NCBI RefSeq assembly: GCF_902499175.1
Contig: NZ_CABVQC010000066.1
Coordinates: forward strand, 1 to 52,777
Origin: Burkholderia aenigmatica
GTDB lineage: Bacteria > Pseudomonadota > Gammaproteobacteria > Burkholderiales > Burkholderiaceae
Reading direction: 5' to 3'
DNA: 52,777 nucleotides
The translations under genes were made by a program, and so were the position numbers. Below the pieces are notes generated by a model. It was not told the origin of the DNA. It worked only from the letters and a program-made list of their open reading frames with translations, and made no database searches. This document shows, piece after piece, positions 16,974-25,300 of the stretch. Position 1 is the stretch's first letter; every line of letters begins with the position of its first letter.

Positions 16974-18932
16974 ATGAAAAAGTCCGCTTCGCCGTTGCAT
17001 GCTTTTCGTTTCCGTGTCGTCTGCGCCGCGATTGCCGGTGCGCTGTCGCTCGCATCGTGCGGCGGCGTCGACAGCGATCCGCCGTCGTCACCGGCCAGCA
17101 CCACGCCGCCGCTGGCTCAGAAACGCCCGAACATCCTGTACATCATGGCCGACGATCTCGGCTATTCCGACATCCATGCATTCGGCGGCGAGATCAACAC
17201 GCCGAACCTCGACGCGCTCGTCGCGTCGGGCCGTATCCTGTCGAACCATCACACGGGCACCGTCTGCGCGATCACGCGTGCGATGCTGGTGTCCGGCACC
17301 GACCACCATCTCGTCGGCGAAGGCACGATGGGCGTGCCGACCGACGAACGGCGCGGGCTGCCCGGCTACGAGGGCTACCTGAACGATCGCGCACTGTCGT
17401 TCGCACAACTACTGAAGGACGCCGGCTACCACACGTACATCGCGGGCAAGTGGCACATCGGCTCGGGAATCGTCGGCAGCGCGACGGGCAGCGGGCAGAC
17501 GCCCGACCAGTGGGGTTTCGAGCGCAGCTACGTGCTGCTCGGCGGCGCGGCGACCAATCACTTCGCGCACGAGCCGGCCGGCTCGTCGAACTACACCGAA
17601 GACGGCCGCTACGTGCAGCCTGGCCAGCCCGGACAGCCGGGCGGTGCGGGCGGCAGCCCGGCCGTGTTCTATTCGACCGATTTCTATACGCAGAAGCTGA
17701 TCTCGTACATCGACTCGAACCAGCGCGACGGCAAGCCGTTCTTCGCGTACGCGGCCTACACGTCGCCGCACTGGCCGCTGCAGGTGCCCGATCCGTGGCT
17801 GCACAAGTACGCGGGCGTGTACGACGCCGGCTACGACGCGATCCGCAACGCGCGGATCGCGCGGCAGAAGGCGCTCGGCCTGATCCCCGCCGACTTCAAG
17901 CCGTTCGACGGTCTGCCGGAAACGACGGCCGCGTCGCCCGCGACCGCGAACAACGGCACGGCCGGCGCGAAGTACGTCAGCGCGGTGCATTCGGCCGCGG
18001 ACGGCTACAGCGACTATGGCCCGGGCAAGGTCGACAAGCTGTGGTCGAGCCTGTCGCCGGCCGAGCGCAAGGCGCAGGCGCGCTACATGGAGATCTATGC
18101 GGGGATGGTCGAGAACCTCGACTACAACATCGGCCTCCTGATCCAGCACCTGAAGGACATCGGCGAATACGACAACACGTTCATCATGTTCCAGTCGGAC
18201 AACGGCGCGGAAGGCTGGCCGATCGACGGTGGCGCCGACCCGACCGCGACCGATACCGCGAACGGACAGGAGCCGATCTACTCGACGCTTGGCACCGACA
18301 ACGGCAAGCAGAACGCGCAGCGCCTGCAGTACGGGCTGCGCTGGGCCGAGGTGAGCGCGTCGCCGTTCCGGCTCACGAAGGGCTATTCAGCCGAAGGCGG
18401 CGTATCGACGCCGACGATCGTGCACCTGCCGGGCCAGACGCAGTCGTTGCCGACGCTGCGCGCGTTCACGCACGTGACCGACAATACGGCGACCTTCCTC
18501 GCGGTCGCGGGCGTCACGCCGCCGTCGCAGCCGGCGCCGCCGCTCGTCAATACGCTGACGGGTGTCGACCAGAACAAGGGCAAGGTGATCTACAACAACC
18601 GCTACGTGTATCCGGTGACGGGCCAGTCGCTGCTGCCGGTGCTCACGGGTTCCGCGACGGGCGAGGTGCATACGACGCCGTTCGGCGACGAAGCGTACGG
18701 CCGCGCGTACCTGCGCAGCGCCGACGGCCGCTGGAAGGCGTTGTGGACCGAGCCGCCGCTCGGGCCGCCCGACGGTCACTGGCAGCTGTACGACCTCGCG
18801 TCGGATCGCGGCGAGACGACCGACGTGTCCGCGCAGAACCCGTCGGTGATCAGTACGCTCGTCGACCAGTGGAAGACCTACATGAGCAACGTCGGCGGTG
18901 TCGAGCCGCTGCGTCCGCGCGGCTACTACTGA
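16974..18932 (+). CDS. Exported arylsulfatase-family lipoprotein with atypical formylglycine motif
   Basis: 652 aa. N-terminal signal with lipobox LASC (Cys29). The alkaline phosphatase/sulfatase fold starts at RPNILYIMADDLGYSD (metal ligands Asp60, Asp61). The residue expected to become formylglycine is Cys98 in VCAITRAMLVSG; canonical motifs are C-x-P/A-x-R, so Ile at the third position is unusual. GKWHIG and the MFQSDNGAEG Asp-Asn metal ligands are intact. It would hydrolyse a sulfate ester in the periplasm, releasing sulfate. Sixteen bases downstream starts a formylglycine-generating enzyme, strong context for genuine sulfatase maturation. Phosphoesterase activity is an alternative. Confidence 0.9.
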   Translation: MKKSASPLHAFRFRVVCAAIAGALSLASCGGVDSDPPSSPASTTPPLAQKRPNILYIMADDLGYSDIHAFGGEINTPNLDALVASGRILSNHHTGTVCAITRAMLVSGTDHHLVGEGTMGVPTDERRGLPGYEGYLNDRALSFAQLLKDAGYHTYIAGKWHIGSGIVGSATGSGQTPDQWGFERSYVLLGGAATNHFAHEPAGSSNYTEDGRYVQPGQPGQPGGAGGSPAVFYSTDFYTQKLISYIDSNQRDGKPFFAYAAYTSPHWPLQVPDPWLHKYAGVYDAGYDAIRNARIARQKALGLIPADFKPFDGLPETTAASPATANNGTAGAKYVSAVHSAADGYSDYGPGKVDKLWSSLSPAERKAQARYMEIYAGMVENLDYNIGLLIQHLKDIGEYDNTFIMFQSDNGAEGWPIDGGADPTATDTANGQEPIYSTLGTDNGKQNAQRLQYGLRWAEVSASPFRLTKGYSAEGGVSTPTIVHLPGQTQSLPTLRAFTHVTDNTATFLAVAGVTPPSQPAPPLVNTLTGVDQNKGKVIYNNRYVYPVTGQSLLPVLTGSATGEVHTTPFGDEAYGRAYLRSADGRWKALWTEPPLGPPDGHWQLYDLASDRGETTDVSAQNPSVISTLVDQWKTYMSNVGGVEPLRPRGYY

Positions 18933-18948
18933 TCGCGGGGACGACACG

Positions 18949-19998
18949 ATGCAGTTCCAGTTCTGGACGATCGGCGCGGCGCTGGCCGCCACGCTGTTCG
19001 CCGCCGCGTTCGCGGCCGGCTATGCGAATCCCGTCGCACCGGCGGGCGATGCGTTCGACGACGCGAATCGCGGCCGCGCGCTCGCGCCGCTCGGCTCGGA
19101 GCGGCAGTGCGAGCGCTACTCGGGACTGCCGGCCGGGTGGCGCGACGACGCGAAGGCCGGGATGGTGCACCTGCACGGCGGCGCGTTCGTGTTCGGCAGC
19201 ACACGCGGCTACGCGGACGAGCGCCCGGTCGGCGACGGCCGCACGCGTGTCGGCGGGTTCTGGATCGACCAGACCGACGTGACGATCGCGCAGTTCGCCG
19301 CTTTCGTGCAGGCGACCGGCTACGTGTCCGAGGCCGAGCTGCAGGGCGGGGCGGCGGTGTTCCACGTGCCGACGCGCGACGAGATGAACGCGCGCGACCT
19401 TGCGTGGTGGTCGTGGGTGAAGGGTGCGTCGTGGCGCCATCCTCGCGGGCCGGGCAGCGGCATCGACGGGATCGGCAACCTGCCGGTCACGCTCGTCACG
19501 CAGCGTGATGCGCTCGCGTATGCGCACTGGCTCGGCCGCGACCTGCCGACCGAGGCCGAATGGGAATACGCGGGCAAGGCCGGCCGCGACGATGCGTCGC
19601 TCGATGCCGCGCCGCGCGACGCGCAGGGCAAGCCGGCCGCGAACTACTGGCAGGGCGTGTTCCCGGTGCTCGATACGGCCGAGGACGGTCACGCGGGGCT
19701 CGCACCCGTCGGCTGCTACGCGGCGAACGGGTTCCGGCTCTATGACATGATCGGCAATGCATGGGAATGGACGAAGGACGCGTACACGGGCCCGCACCAG
19801 TCGCATACGAACGGCGACACGGCGGCCGTCGCGCCGCCGACGCGCCGGCACGATACGCCGATGGTCATCAAGGGCGGCTCGTTCCTGTGCTCGCGCGACT
19901 ACTGCGTGCGCTATCGCGCGTCGTCGCGCGAACAGCAGGAAGCCGATCTCGGCGCGTCGCATATCGGGTTCCGCACGATTCTGAGGGATGCAACATGA
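18949..19998 (+). CDS. Formylglycine-generating enzyme (FGE/SUMF1 family), exported
   Basis: 349 aa from ATG 18949. The start is a hydrophobic signal or anchor (MQFQFWTIGAALAATLFAAAFAAGYA). The FGE-sulfatase domain covers about 60-347: MVHLHGGAFVFGST, a DQTDVTIAQFAAFV segment, LPTEAEWEYAGKAG, GNAWEWTKD, and the active-site segment KGGSFLCSRDYCVRYR. Cys314 and Cys319 have the five-residue spacing of the two catalytic cysteines of aerobic copper-dependent FGE. It converts the sulfatase cysteine to formylglycine using oxygen. The signal peptide implies a periplasmic site of action. It lies 16 bp after the sulfatase and its stop overlaps the next start (ATGA). Confidence 0.9.
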   Translation: MQFQFWTIGAALAATLFAAAFAAGYANPVAPAGDAFDDANRGRALAPLGSERQCERYSGLPAGWRDDAKAGMVHLHGGAFVFGSTRGYADERPVGDGRTRVGGFWIDQTDVTIAQFAAFVQATGYVSEAELQGGAAVFHVPTRDEMNARDLAWWSWVKGASWRHPRGPGSGIDGIGNLPVTLVTQRDALAYAHWLGRDLPTEAEWEYAGKAGRDDASLDAAPRDAQGKPAANYWQGVFPVLDTAEDGHAGLAPVGCYAANGFRLYDMIGNAWEWTKDAYTGPHQSHTNGDTAAVAPPTRRHDTPMVIKGGSFLCSRDYCVRYRASSREQQEADLGASHIGFRTILRDAT

Positions 19999-20804
19999 AG
20001 CGCGTCTGGCATTGCGTGGGGGCGTGGCTGATCGTTGCTTGCGGGGGCGTGCATTCGGGCTCGACGATTGCAGCCGAATCAGTCGCTCCGGCCGTGCGCG
20101 TCGGCGTGACGCGCGGCGTGCATGCGCAGATCCTGGGCGAAGTGAAGCGGGTCGCCGCGTCGCGAGGGTTGGGTGTCGACGTCGTCGAATTCGACGATGC
20201 GTCGCGCATCGACACGGCGCTGGCCGACGGCCGGATCGACGCGGCCAGCTTCGAGGATGCGCAACAGCTTGCCGCGACACGCGCGCAGAAACGCTACGCA
20301 CTGGCCGACATCGCGCCGACCGTCACGCTGCCGATGGCGCTCTATTCGCGCAAGCTGAAGAACCTGAACGAACTGCAGCCCGGCGCGACGGTCGCGATTC
20401 CGGCCGATCCGCGCGGGATGGCGCGCGCGCTCGTGCTGCTGCAGAACGACACGCTGGTGACGTTGCGCGAGCAGGCGGGCCTGCACGCGACGTTGCGCGA
20501 CGTGACCGGCAACCGGCTCGGGCTGAAGCTCGTCGCACTGCGCCGCGATCGCCTTTATGCGGCGCTCGACACGGCCGCGTTGGTCGCGATCGACAGCGAC
20601 GATGCCGCGCGCGCCGGGCTGCAACCCGCGCGCGACAGCATCAGCATCGAGGATGCGCGCTCGCCGTATGCGAACGTGCTGACGGTGCGCGATGCCGATC
20701 GCGCGAAACCGTGGGTGACGCAGCTCGTCGCTGCCTATCATTCGGACGACGTCGCGCGCTTCATCCTCACGCGCTACCAGGATTCGGTGCGGCGGCCGTG
20801 GTAG
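19995..20804 (+). CDS. MetQ/NlpA-family substrate-binding protein
   Basis: 269 aa from ATG 19995, overlapping the FGE stop by four bases. N-terminus MKRVWHCVGAWLIVACGG fits a lipobox (IVAC, Cys16), as in NlpA-type lipoproteins. The body follows MetQ: VGVTRGVHAQILGEVKRVA, TVTLPMALYSRKLKNLNELQPGATVAIPADPRGMARALVLLQ, ISIEDARSPYANVLTVRD. Family members bind methionine for the MetNIQ importer. No metN or metI is adjacent, so it is an orphan here. Being co-transcribed with a sulfatase and FGE fits sulfur acquisition. Confidence 0.87.
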   Translation: MKRVWHCVGAWLIVACGGVHSGSTIAAESVAPAVRVGVTRGVHAQILGEVKRVAASRGLGVDVVEFDDASRIDTALADGRIDAASFEDAQQLAATRAQKRYALADIAPTVTLPMALYSRKLKNLNELQPGATVAIPADPRGMARALVLLQNDTLVTLREQAGLHATLRDVTGNRLGLKLVALRRDRLYAALDTAALVAIDSDDAARAGLQPARDSISIEDARSPYANVLTVRDADRAKPWVTQLVAAYHSDDVARFILTRYQDSVRRPW

Positions 20805-21784
20805 ACAGCTACCTGCTCGCGTGCAACGCATGCGGACGCTGCTGCAACAGCGCGCCGACGCTGTCGTTGCGCGAACTGTTCCGCCATCGGCATCGCTTCG
20901 TCGGCGCGCTGACGATCCGTCGCGTACCGAAGCGGCGGATTGGCGAGCGCTGGCGTGCGGGCGGCCGCGAGCACGCGCTCGATGCAGAAGATGTCGCGGC
21001 TTCCGATGCGCTGGCGGAGCGGTTGTTTCATCGCACCGGTGGCGCGGGCGCCGAATGGATCGCGTTGACGCTGCAGGGCTACGACTATCCGTCGCTCGGC
21101 CGGTGCGCGGCGCTGGCCGACGATGGCCGCTGCAGCGTGCATGCGGACAAGCCGTCAATCTGCAGCGCGGTGCCGCTCGATCCGATGCTGCCGGATCGGT
21201 TGCAGTCCCGTGTACCGGCCGCGCGGCGCGATGATGCGGGATGGCTTGGCGCGAACTGCATCGTCGAACCGGCGAGCGCGCACGCTTCGGTCGAATTGTC
21301 ATTCCCGATTCCGCTGGTGACGGCCGGACAGGTCGCGGACCGCACAGCGCTCGACGCGTATCGCGAAGCGCTCGTGTTCGAGCGCGCGGTGTGGCGCGAT
21401 GCGGTGTTCGCGTCGTGGGTCGGCGGCGGGCAGGACGTGCAGCACGCAGTGTCGCGGCTGGCGCCCGGCGGCTACCTGACCGTGTCGATCGTGCCTGTCT
21501 TGCTGGCCGTCGCACCGGTATCCGAGCATTGCCGCACACGCTGCATTGCGTTTATCGATGCACAACTCGCGTTGATCGGTATGAACATCGAAGCGGCACT
21601 CGCGCGGCGACATACCGACGACCGGCCCGCGACGCGCGAGCTGCGCGGCTTCGCGCAGGCGCTTGAACGTGCGCGGCAGGCACTGGTCGCGCCGCCGGTG
21701 CTCGCGACCGGCGTGCGTGAGGACGCACCACGCATCGACGCGTGGCTCGCCGACCGTCCCGACCTCGATACGCTCGCTGCGTAA
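20798..21784 (+). CDS. YkgJ-like cysteine-cluster (putative Fe-S/zinc-binding) protein
   Basis: 328 aa from GTG 20798, overlapping the preceding stop by 7 bases; no in-frame ATG is near. The N-terminal CNACGRCC cluster and a second set (GRCAAL...GRCSVHADKPSIC) match the YkgJ/UPF0153 family pattern CxxCxxCC plus later cysteines, thought to hold a metal or Fe-S centre. The C-terminal half (about 150-328) is helical, with a few more Cys (SEHCRTRC). No signal peptide, so cytoplasmic. Function of the family is not established. Its tight coupling to sulfatase, FGE and MetQ-like genes is unusual. Confidence 0.75.
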   Translation: MVDSYLLACNACGRCCNSAPTLSLRELFRHRHRFVGALTIRRVPKRRIGERWRAGGREHALDAEDVAASDALAERLFHRTGGAGAEWIALTLQGYDYPSLGRCAALADDGRCSVHADKPSICSAVPLDPMLPDRLQSRVPAARRDDAGWLGANCIVEPASAHASVELSFPIPLVTAGQVADRTALDAYREALVFERAVWRDAVFASWVGGGQDVQHAVSRLAPGGYLTVSIVPVLLAVAPVSEHCRTRCIAFIDAQLALIGMNIEAALARRHTDDRPATRELRGFAQALERARQALVAPPVLATGVREDAPRIDAWLADRPDLDTLAA

Positions 21785-21849
21785 CCATCCCGAAACACTA
21801 CACGTGCCTTACAATCGGCGCTCTTTCAACTGCTTTCGATGGAGCGGGC

Positions 21850-22176
21850 ATGTACGCGTCGACCTTCATTTTCCGAGCCGGGCAATACGACGACGAATTC
21901 CACCGGCTCGACCGGCAGATCGCCGACATGGCGCGCGCGACGCCCGGCTATCTCGGCGAGGAGACGTGGGAGAACGCCGAATCGGGGCTGATCCAGAACG
22001 TCTACTACTGGGAGTCGGAGGCTGCGCTGCAGCAACTGATGCAGCACCCGGCGCATCTCGAGGCGAAGACGAAGCAGGCGCGCTGGCTGGACGGCTATCG
22101 CGTGGTGATTTCCAAAGTGTTGCGAGAGTATGGCGACGGCAAGCTCACGCAGCCGCATGCGGGGCAATCCGCCTGA
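21850..22176 (+). CDS. Antibiotic biosynthesis monooxygenase (ABM)-domain protein
   Basis: 108 aa from ATG 21850, with GGAG at 21841. A single ferredoxin-like ABM domain: MYASTFIFRAGQYDDEFHRLDRQIADMARATPGYLGEETW, then YYWESEAALQQLMQHPAHLEAK. Small ABM proteins act on quinones or haem, or have unknown roles. It follows the YkgJ-like gene by 65 bp and could be the last gene of that transcript. Confidence 0.85.
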   Translation: MYASTFIFRAGQYDDEFHRLDRQIADMARATPGYLGEETWENAESGLIQNVYYWESEAALQQLMQHPAHLEAKTKQARWLDGYRVVISKVLREYGDGKLTQPHAGQSA

Positions 22177-22373
22177 ATGGCTGTCTGATTCATTTCTTTC
22201 GCATTACGGATAAATAACAAGGCGCCGCACTCGGCAGCCCGTGTTTGCGCACGGGTTTCCGCGAGATCGCGTGCAATCAATTCTTCATCAAGCATGGCTA
22301 AGGTGGCGAGGCTTCACGTCGTCAGTCTGTCCACCAACAACGTCCTCACTCGATGTCGTACGGAGCCTTGTCC

Positions 22374-24074
22374 ATGCCGAATTTCGCCTTGTCCGCGAAG
22401 CGCCGCCGCGCGCTGCGCGATCGTACCGTTCCTGTCTTCGCACTCACGCTGATCGCCGCGAGCATCGGCGCGCAGGCTGCTCCGCATGACGACGGCGGCG
22501 ACAGCCGTTTTGCGCCGGGGTTCGTGCCGGGCTTCCTGGTGCTCAGCCGCAGCGTGTACGACAACGTGTCGAGCAACGTCCAGCCCGGCGCGATCCTGCC
22601 GCCGAACTGCGCGAAGACGACCGGCGGTTGCGGCGCGGCTGCCGGCGCGCCGAACGACGGCACCTATCCGACCGTGTGGAACAACGACCGCTACGACGGC
22701 AGCTTCGGCATCACGTCGCGCATCTTCCTCGACCAGATCACGCCGGCCGGCGGTGTCGTCAGCACGCTCGAAGTGCCGAACAGCCTGCACAAAGGCTTCG
22801 CGCACGACCAGATGGTGACGAGCTTCAGCTCGAAGTCGGAACTCGGCCTGCACCTGTCCCTCGACGGCAGCTATCTGACGTTCATGGGCTACGTCGCGCC
22901 GGTCAACGCGATCGACGTGTCGAACTCGAACACGCCGCTCGCGGTCGATACGACGAACCCGGACGGGCAGAACGTCTATCGCGCGATCGCGCGCGTCGAT
23001 CGCCACGGGCATTTCCGCTTCACCGAGACGAACGCGTACAGCGGCAACAACGGCCGCGCGGCGATCCTGAACAATCGCGACGGCCGCGAGATGTACTACA
23101 CGTCGGGCAACGCCGGCAACGGCTCGAACCCGCAACCGGACAACGTGATTCTCGGCGCGGGTGCGCAGTTCGTCGACGGCGCGAAGCATCACGAAGCGCA
23201 ACAGGATCCGGGCGTGCCGACGCCGCTCGCGAGCTTCTCGGTCACCGAACTCGGCGCGAAGGCCGACAAGATCGGCAAGGACGACAACTTCCGCGGCATC
23301 GCGGTGCACGACAACGTCGTGTACTACACGAAGGGCAGCGGCGGCAACGGCGTGAACACCGTGTACTTCGTCGATACGACCGGCACCGCGTGCCCGTCGG
23401 GTGTCGGCGTGCCGTCGCCGAAGGCCGTGCTGCCGACGGCGCCGCTCGCGTACAACGCGGCCACGCTGCAGACGACGGGCCTGCCGAACAACATGTGCGT
23501 GCTGGCCGGCTTCCCGGCCACGCCGAACAAGACTGCGACGACGCTCTCCTATCCGTTCGGGATCTGGTTCGCCGACGCGAACACGCTGTATGTCGCGGAC
23601 GAAGGCGACGGCTACACCGGCGGCGCGGACCTGTACACGCACGCGGCTGCGCAGACGACGGCGGGCCTGCAGAAGTGGGTCTACGACGCGGGCGCGAAGC
23701 AGTGGAAGCTCGCCTATACGCTGCAGAACGGGCTGAACCTCGGTCAGCCGTATTCGGTTGCCGGCTACCCGGTGGGCAACAATTCGGCGACGGGCCTGCC
23801 GTGGGCACCGGCGACGGCCGGCCTGCGCAACCTGACGGGCCGCGTCGAACGCGACGGCACGGTGACGATCTGGGCGATTACGTCGACGGTCAGCGGCAAT
23901 GGCGATGTCGGGGCGGATCCGAACCGTCTGGTTGCGGTGCGTGACGTGCTGAAGAACACGAGCGCAACGACGGCCGCGCACGAGCAGTTCGCCGTGCTGC
24001 GGACTGCGAAGTTTGCGGAAGTGCTGCGGGGTATCGAGTTCGCGCCGGGGACGGATACGGGGCGGTCGCACTGA
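22374..24074 (+). CDS. Large exported protein of unknown function, probably beta-propeller
   Basis: 566 aa from ATG 22374, with GGAG 8 bases upstream. Signal peptide to about residue 40 (FALTLIAASIGAQA/APHDDGG). The mature protein is rich in Gly, Asn and Thr, with repeated strand-like blocks (FLVLSRSVYDN, YPTVWNNDRYDGSFGITSRIFLDQ, GIWFADANTLYVADEGDGYTGG, GRVERDGTVTIWAITSTVSGNG), suggesting a secreted beta-propeller; no catalytic motif recognised. Its last 119 bases form part of a 129-bp sequence repeated exactly at 29406-29534, on the far side of the type VI island, so the island adjoins this gene's 3' end. The gene itself appears intact. Confidence 0.8.
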   Translation: MPNFALSAKRRRALRDRTVPVFALTLIAASIGAQAAPHDDGGDSRFAPGFVPGFLVLSRSVYDNVSSNVQPGAILPPNCAKTTGGCGAAAGAPNDGTYPTVWNNDRYDGSFGITSRIFLDQITPAGGVVSTLEVPNSLHKGFAHDQMVTSFSSKSELGLHLSLDGSYLTFMGYVAPVNAIDVSNSNTPLAVDTTNPDGQNVYRAIARVDRHGHFRFTETNAYSGNNGRAAILNNRDGREMYYTSGNAGNGSNPQPDNVILGAGAQFVDGAKHHEAQQDPGVPTPLASFSVTELGAKADKIGKDDNFRGIAVHDNVVYYTKGSGGNGVNTVYFVDTTGTACPSGVGVPSPKAVLPTAPLAYNAATLQTTGLPNNMCVLAGFPATPNKTATTLSYPFGIWFADANTLYVADEGDGYTGGADLYTHAAAQTTAGLQKWVYDAGAKQWKLAYTLQNGLNLGQPYSVAGYPVGNNSATGLPWAPATAGLRNLTGRVERDGTVTIWAITSTVSGNGDVGADPNRLVAVRDVLKNTSATTAAHEQFAVLRTAKFAEVLRGIEFAPGTDTGRSH

Positions 24075-24084
24075 GGCGGGCGGG
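23956..24084 (+). repeat. 129-bp direct repeat, left copy
   Basis: This segment covers the last 39 codons and stop of the exported-protein gene plus 10 bases. It is identical base for base to 29406-29534 in the same orientation, 5450 bp away. The two copies bracket the PAAR-VgrG-immunity genes. Before and after the repeat the sequences diverge at once. Confidence 0.95.
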
Positions 24085-24110
24085 GCTCGGCTGAGGCCGG
24101 GCTGAAGGCG

Positions 24111-24141
24111 AACGCGGCCGCCCGATATCGGCGGCCGCGTT
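24111..24141. terminator. Terminator after the exported-protein gene
   Basis: A perfect 12-bp stem (AACGCGGCCGCC / GGCGGCCGCGTT) with a 7-base loop, followed by TTAGTT, 36 bases after the stop codon. The bases after it (24142-24322) contain no gene I can support and mark the left arm of the type VI island. Confidence 0.7.
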
Positions 24142-24322
24142 TAGTTGGTCTGCTTTGTCCGTCGCCTGGCGAGCGGTTTTTCCCTGTGCGCGCCAGGTCC
24201 GAAAAGGCAGGGGGGCGAGATTTCAATAGCTTGAGCACTTCTTCGTGCCGGTGCAACTCGCCCGTCGGGTTTTAGCGTTCCGCCAGATTGAGCTCGCAAG
24301 TACGAATTCAATCGGATGCTTC

Positions 24323-25300
24323 TCATGACCGTTCCTGATATTCCTCGAACCACATCCACCGACCTGGCTCAAACAGGTTCGTGTACTGGTTTCGTTCCTC
24401 TTGCTCCCGAGGGGTGAGCTTGCGGACATTGGGAAATTTTTGTCCCTTCCAGATCAGATGAATATCCGAATTGGAAGTCTTGGTGTATCCCTGCCATATC
24501 CCGGTTTCTGGGCACAGCATGTCCGTACACAGATTCATCAACTCGTATTTGTAGCGCTTGGCCTGTTGCTCCTCCAAGCGGCGCTGCTCGCGTTCCTCCG
24601 GTGTCAAGATTTTGTATGTGCGGCGTATTTCGACTATCCATAATTGCTGCGGAGATGATCCATCTAGCGGATTTATGTAACCAAGATCGACATCGATCGG
24701 AAATTTACTGCCCGGAATATCTTTCGAACGGTAGCGAAAGGACTGCAAATTAGGAGCGTCGGGGGTGCGCGCCCTTATTTCATTCCCGTATCTGCGATTC
24801 CCTCGATGATCAATCCAATAGTCCTCTAGCTGGAGAAGCGATTTGATTTCCGTGTCAGGCAGATTGGCAACCCTTACGTCGAGGACAATCCTTACCCCAG
24901 CCGGAACAATTTTCACCTTATCGCGATCATCGCTGTAGTCTTCCGGATCGTCTCCGGTGGAGAGTTCAATCTCTGTTCCGCGCAGCGCACGATTTGCATA
25001 TTTATAAAGAAACCCTTTTGCAGGAGGGTGCGTCCATGTTGTGTAGTTTGTTCCGAAGACAACATATTCGGGGTCGTACGACGCATCATCACGCAGGATC
25101 GCCATTGCTGTTTTAAGGATGGTCCGCAGCACGACGCGCTGCTCTTCGTCGGTCGTCTGCATTTCAAAACCCTCTCCCAATGGTTTTAAGTGAAGCATCG
25201 TATCCTCCTGTGCATGTACCGGGATTGCGCACGAAAGCACGATCAGGACGGTCCCAATAAGCTTGCACCACTTCCGCACATGCATAGGCATCTTCTTCAT
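24323..25300 (-). CDS. Exported protein, candidate immunity protein to the VgrG toxin domain
   Basis: 325 aa from ATG 25300, with a good GGAG eight bases upstream. N-terminal Sec signal (KWCKLIGTVLIVLSCAIPVHA/QED), so periplasmic. The mature part is hydrophilic and not recognised; it has several Tyr/Trp-rich strands, a charged helix (LTPEEREQRRLEEQQAKRYKYELMN) and a Cys pair (CTDMLC). It starts inside the vgrG gene (137-nt overlap in another frame) and lies immediately after the toxin domain, the standard place for a cognate immunity gene. Low GC, like the toxin part. Immunity function is inferred from position and export signal. Confidence 0.72.
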   Translation of the reverse strand: MKKMPMHVRKWCKLIGTVLIVLSCAIPVHAQEDTMLHLKPLGEGFEMQTTDEEQRVVLRTILKTAMAILRDDASYDPEYVVFGTNYTTWTHPPAKGFLYKYANRALRGTEIELSTGDDPEDYSDDRDKVKIVPAGVRIVLDVRVANLPDTEIKSLLQLEDYWIDHRGNRRYGNEIRARTPDAPNLQSFRYRSKDIPGSKFPIDVDLGYINPLDGSSPQQLWIVEIRRTYKILTPEEREQRRLEEQQAKRYKYELMNLCTDMLCPETGIWQGYTKTSNSDIHLIWKGQKFPNVRKLTPREQEERNQYTNLFEPGRWMWFEEYQERS

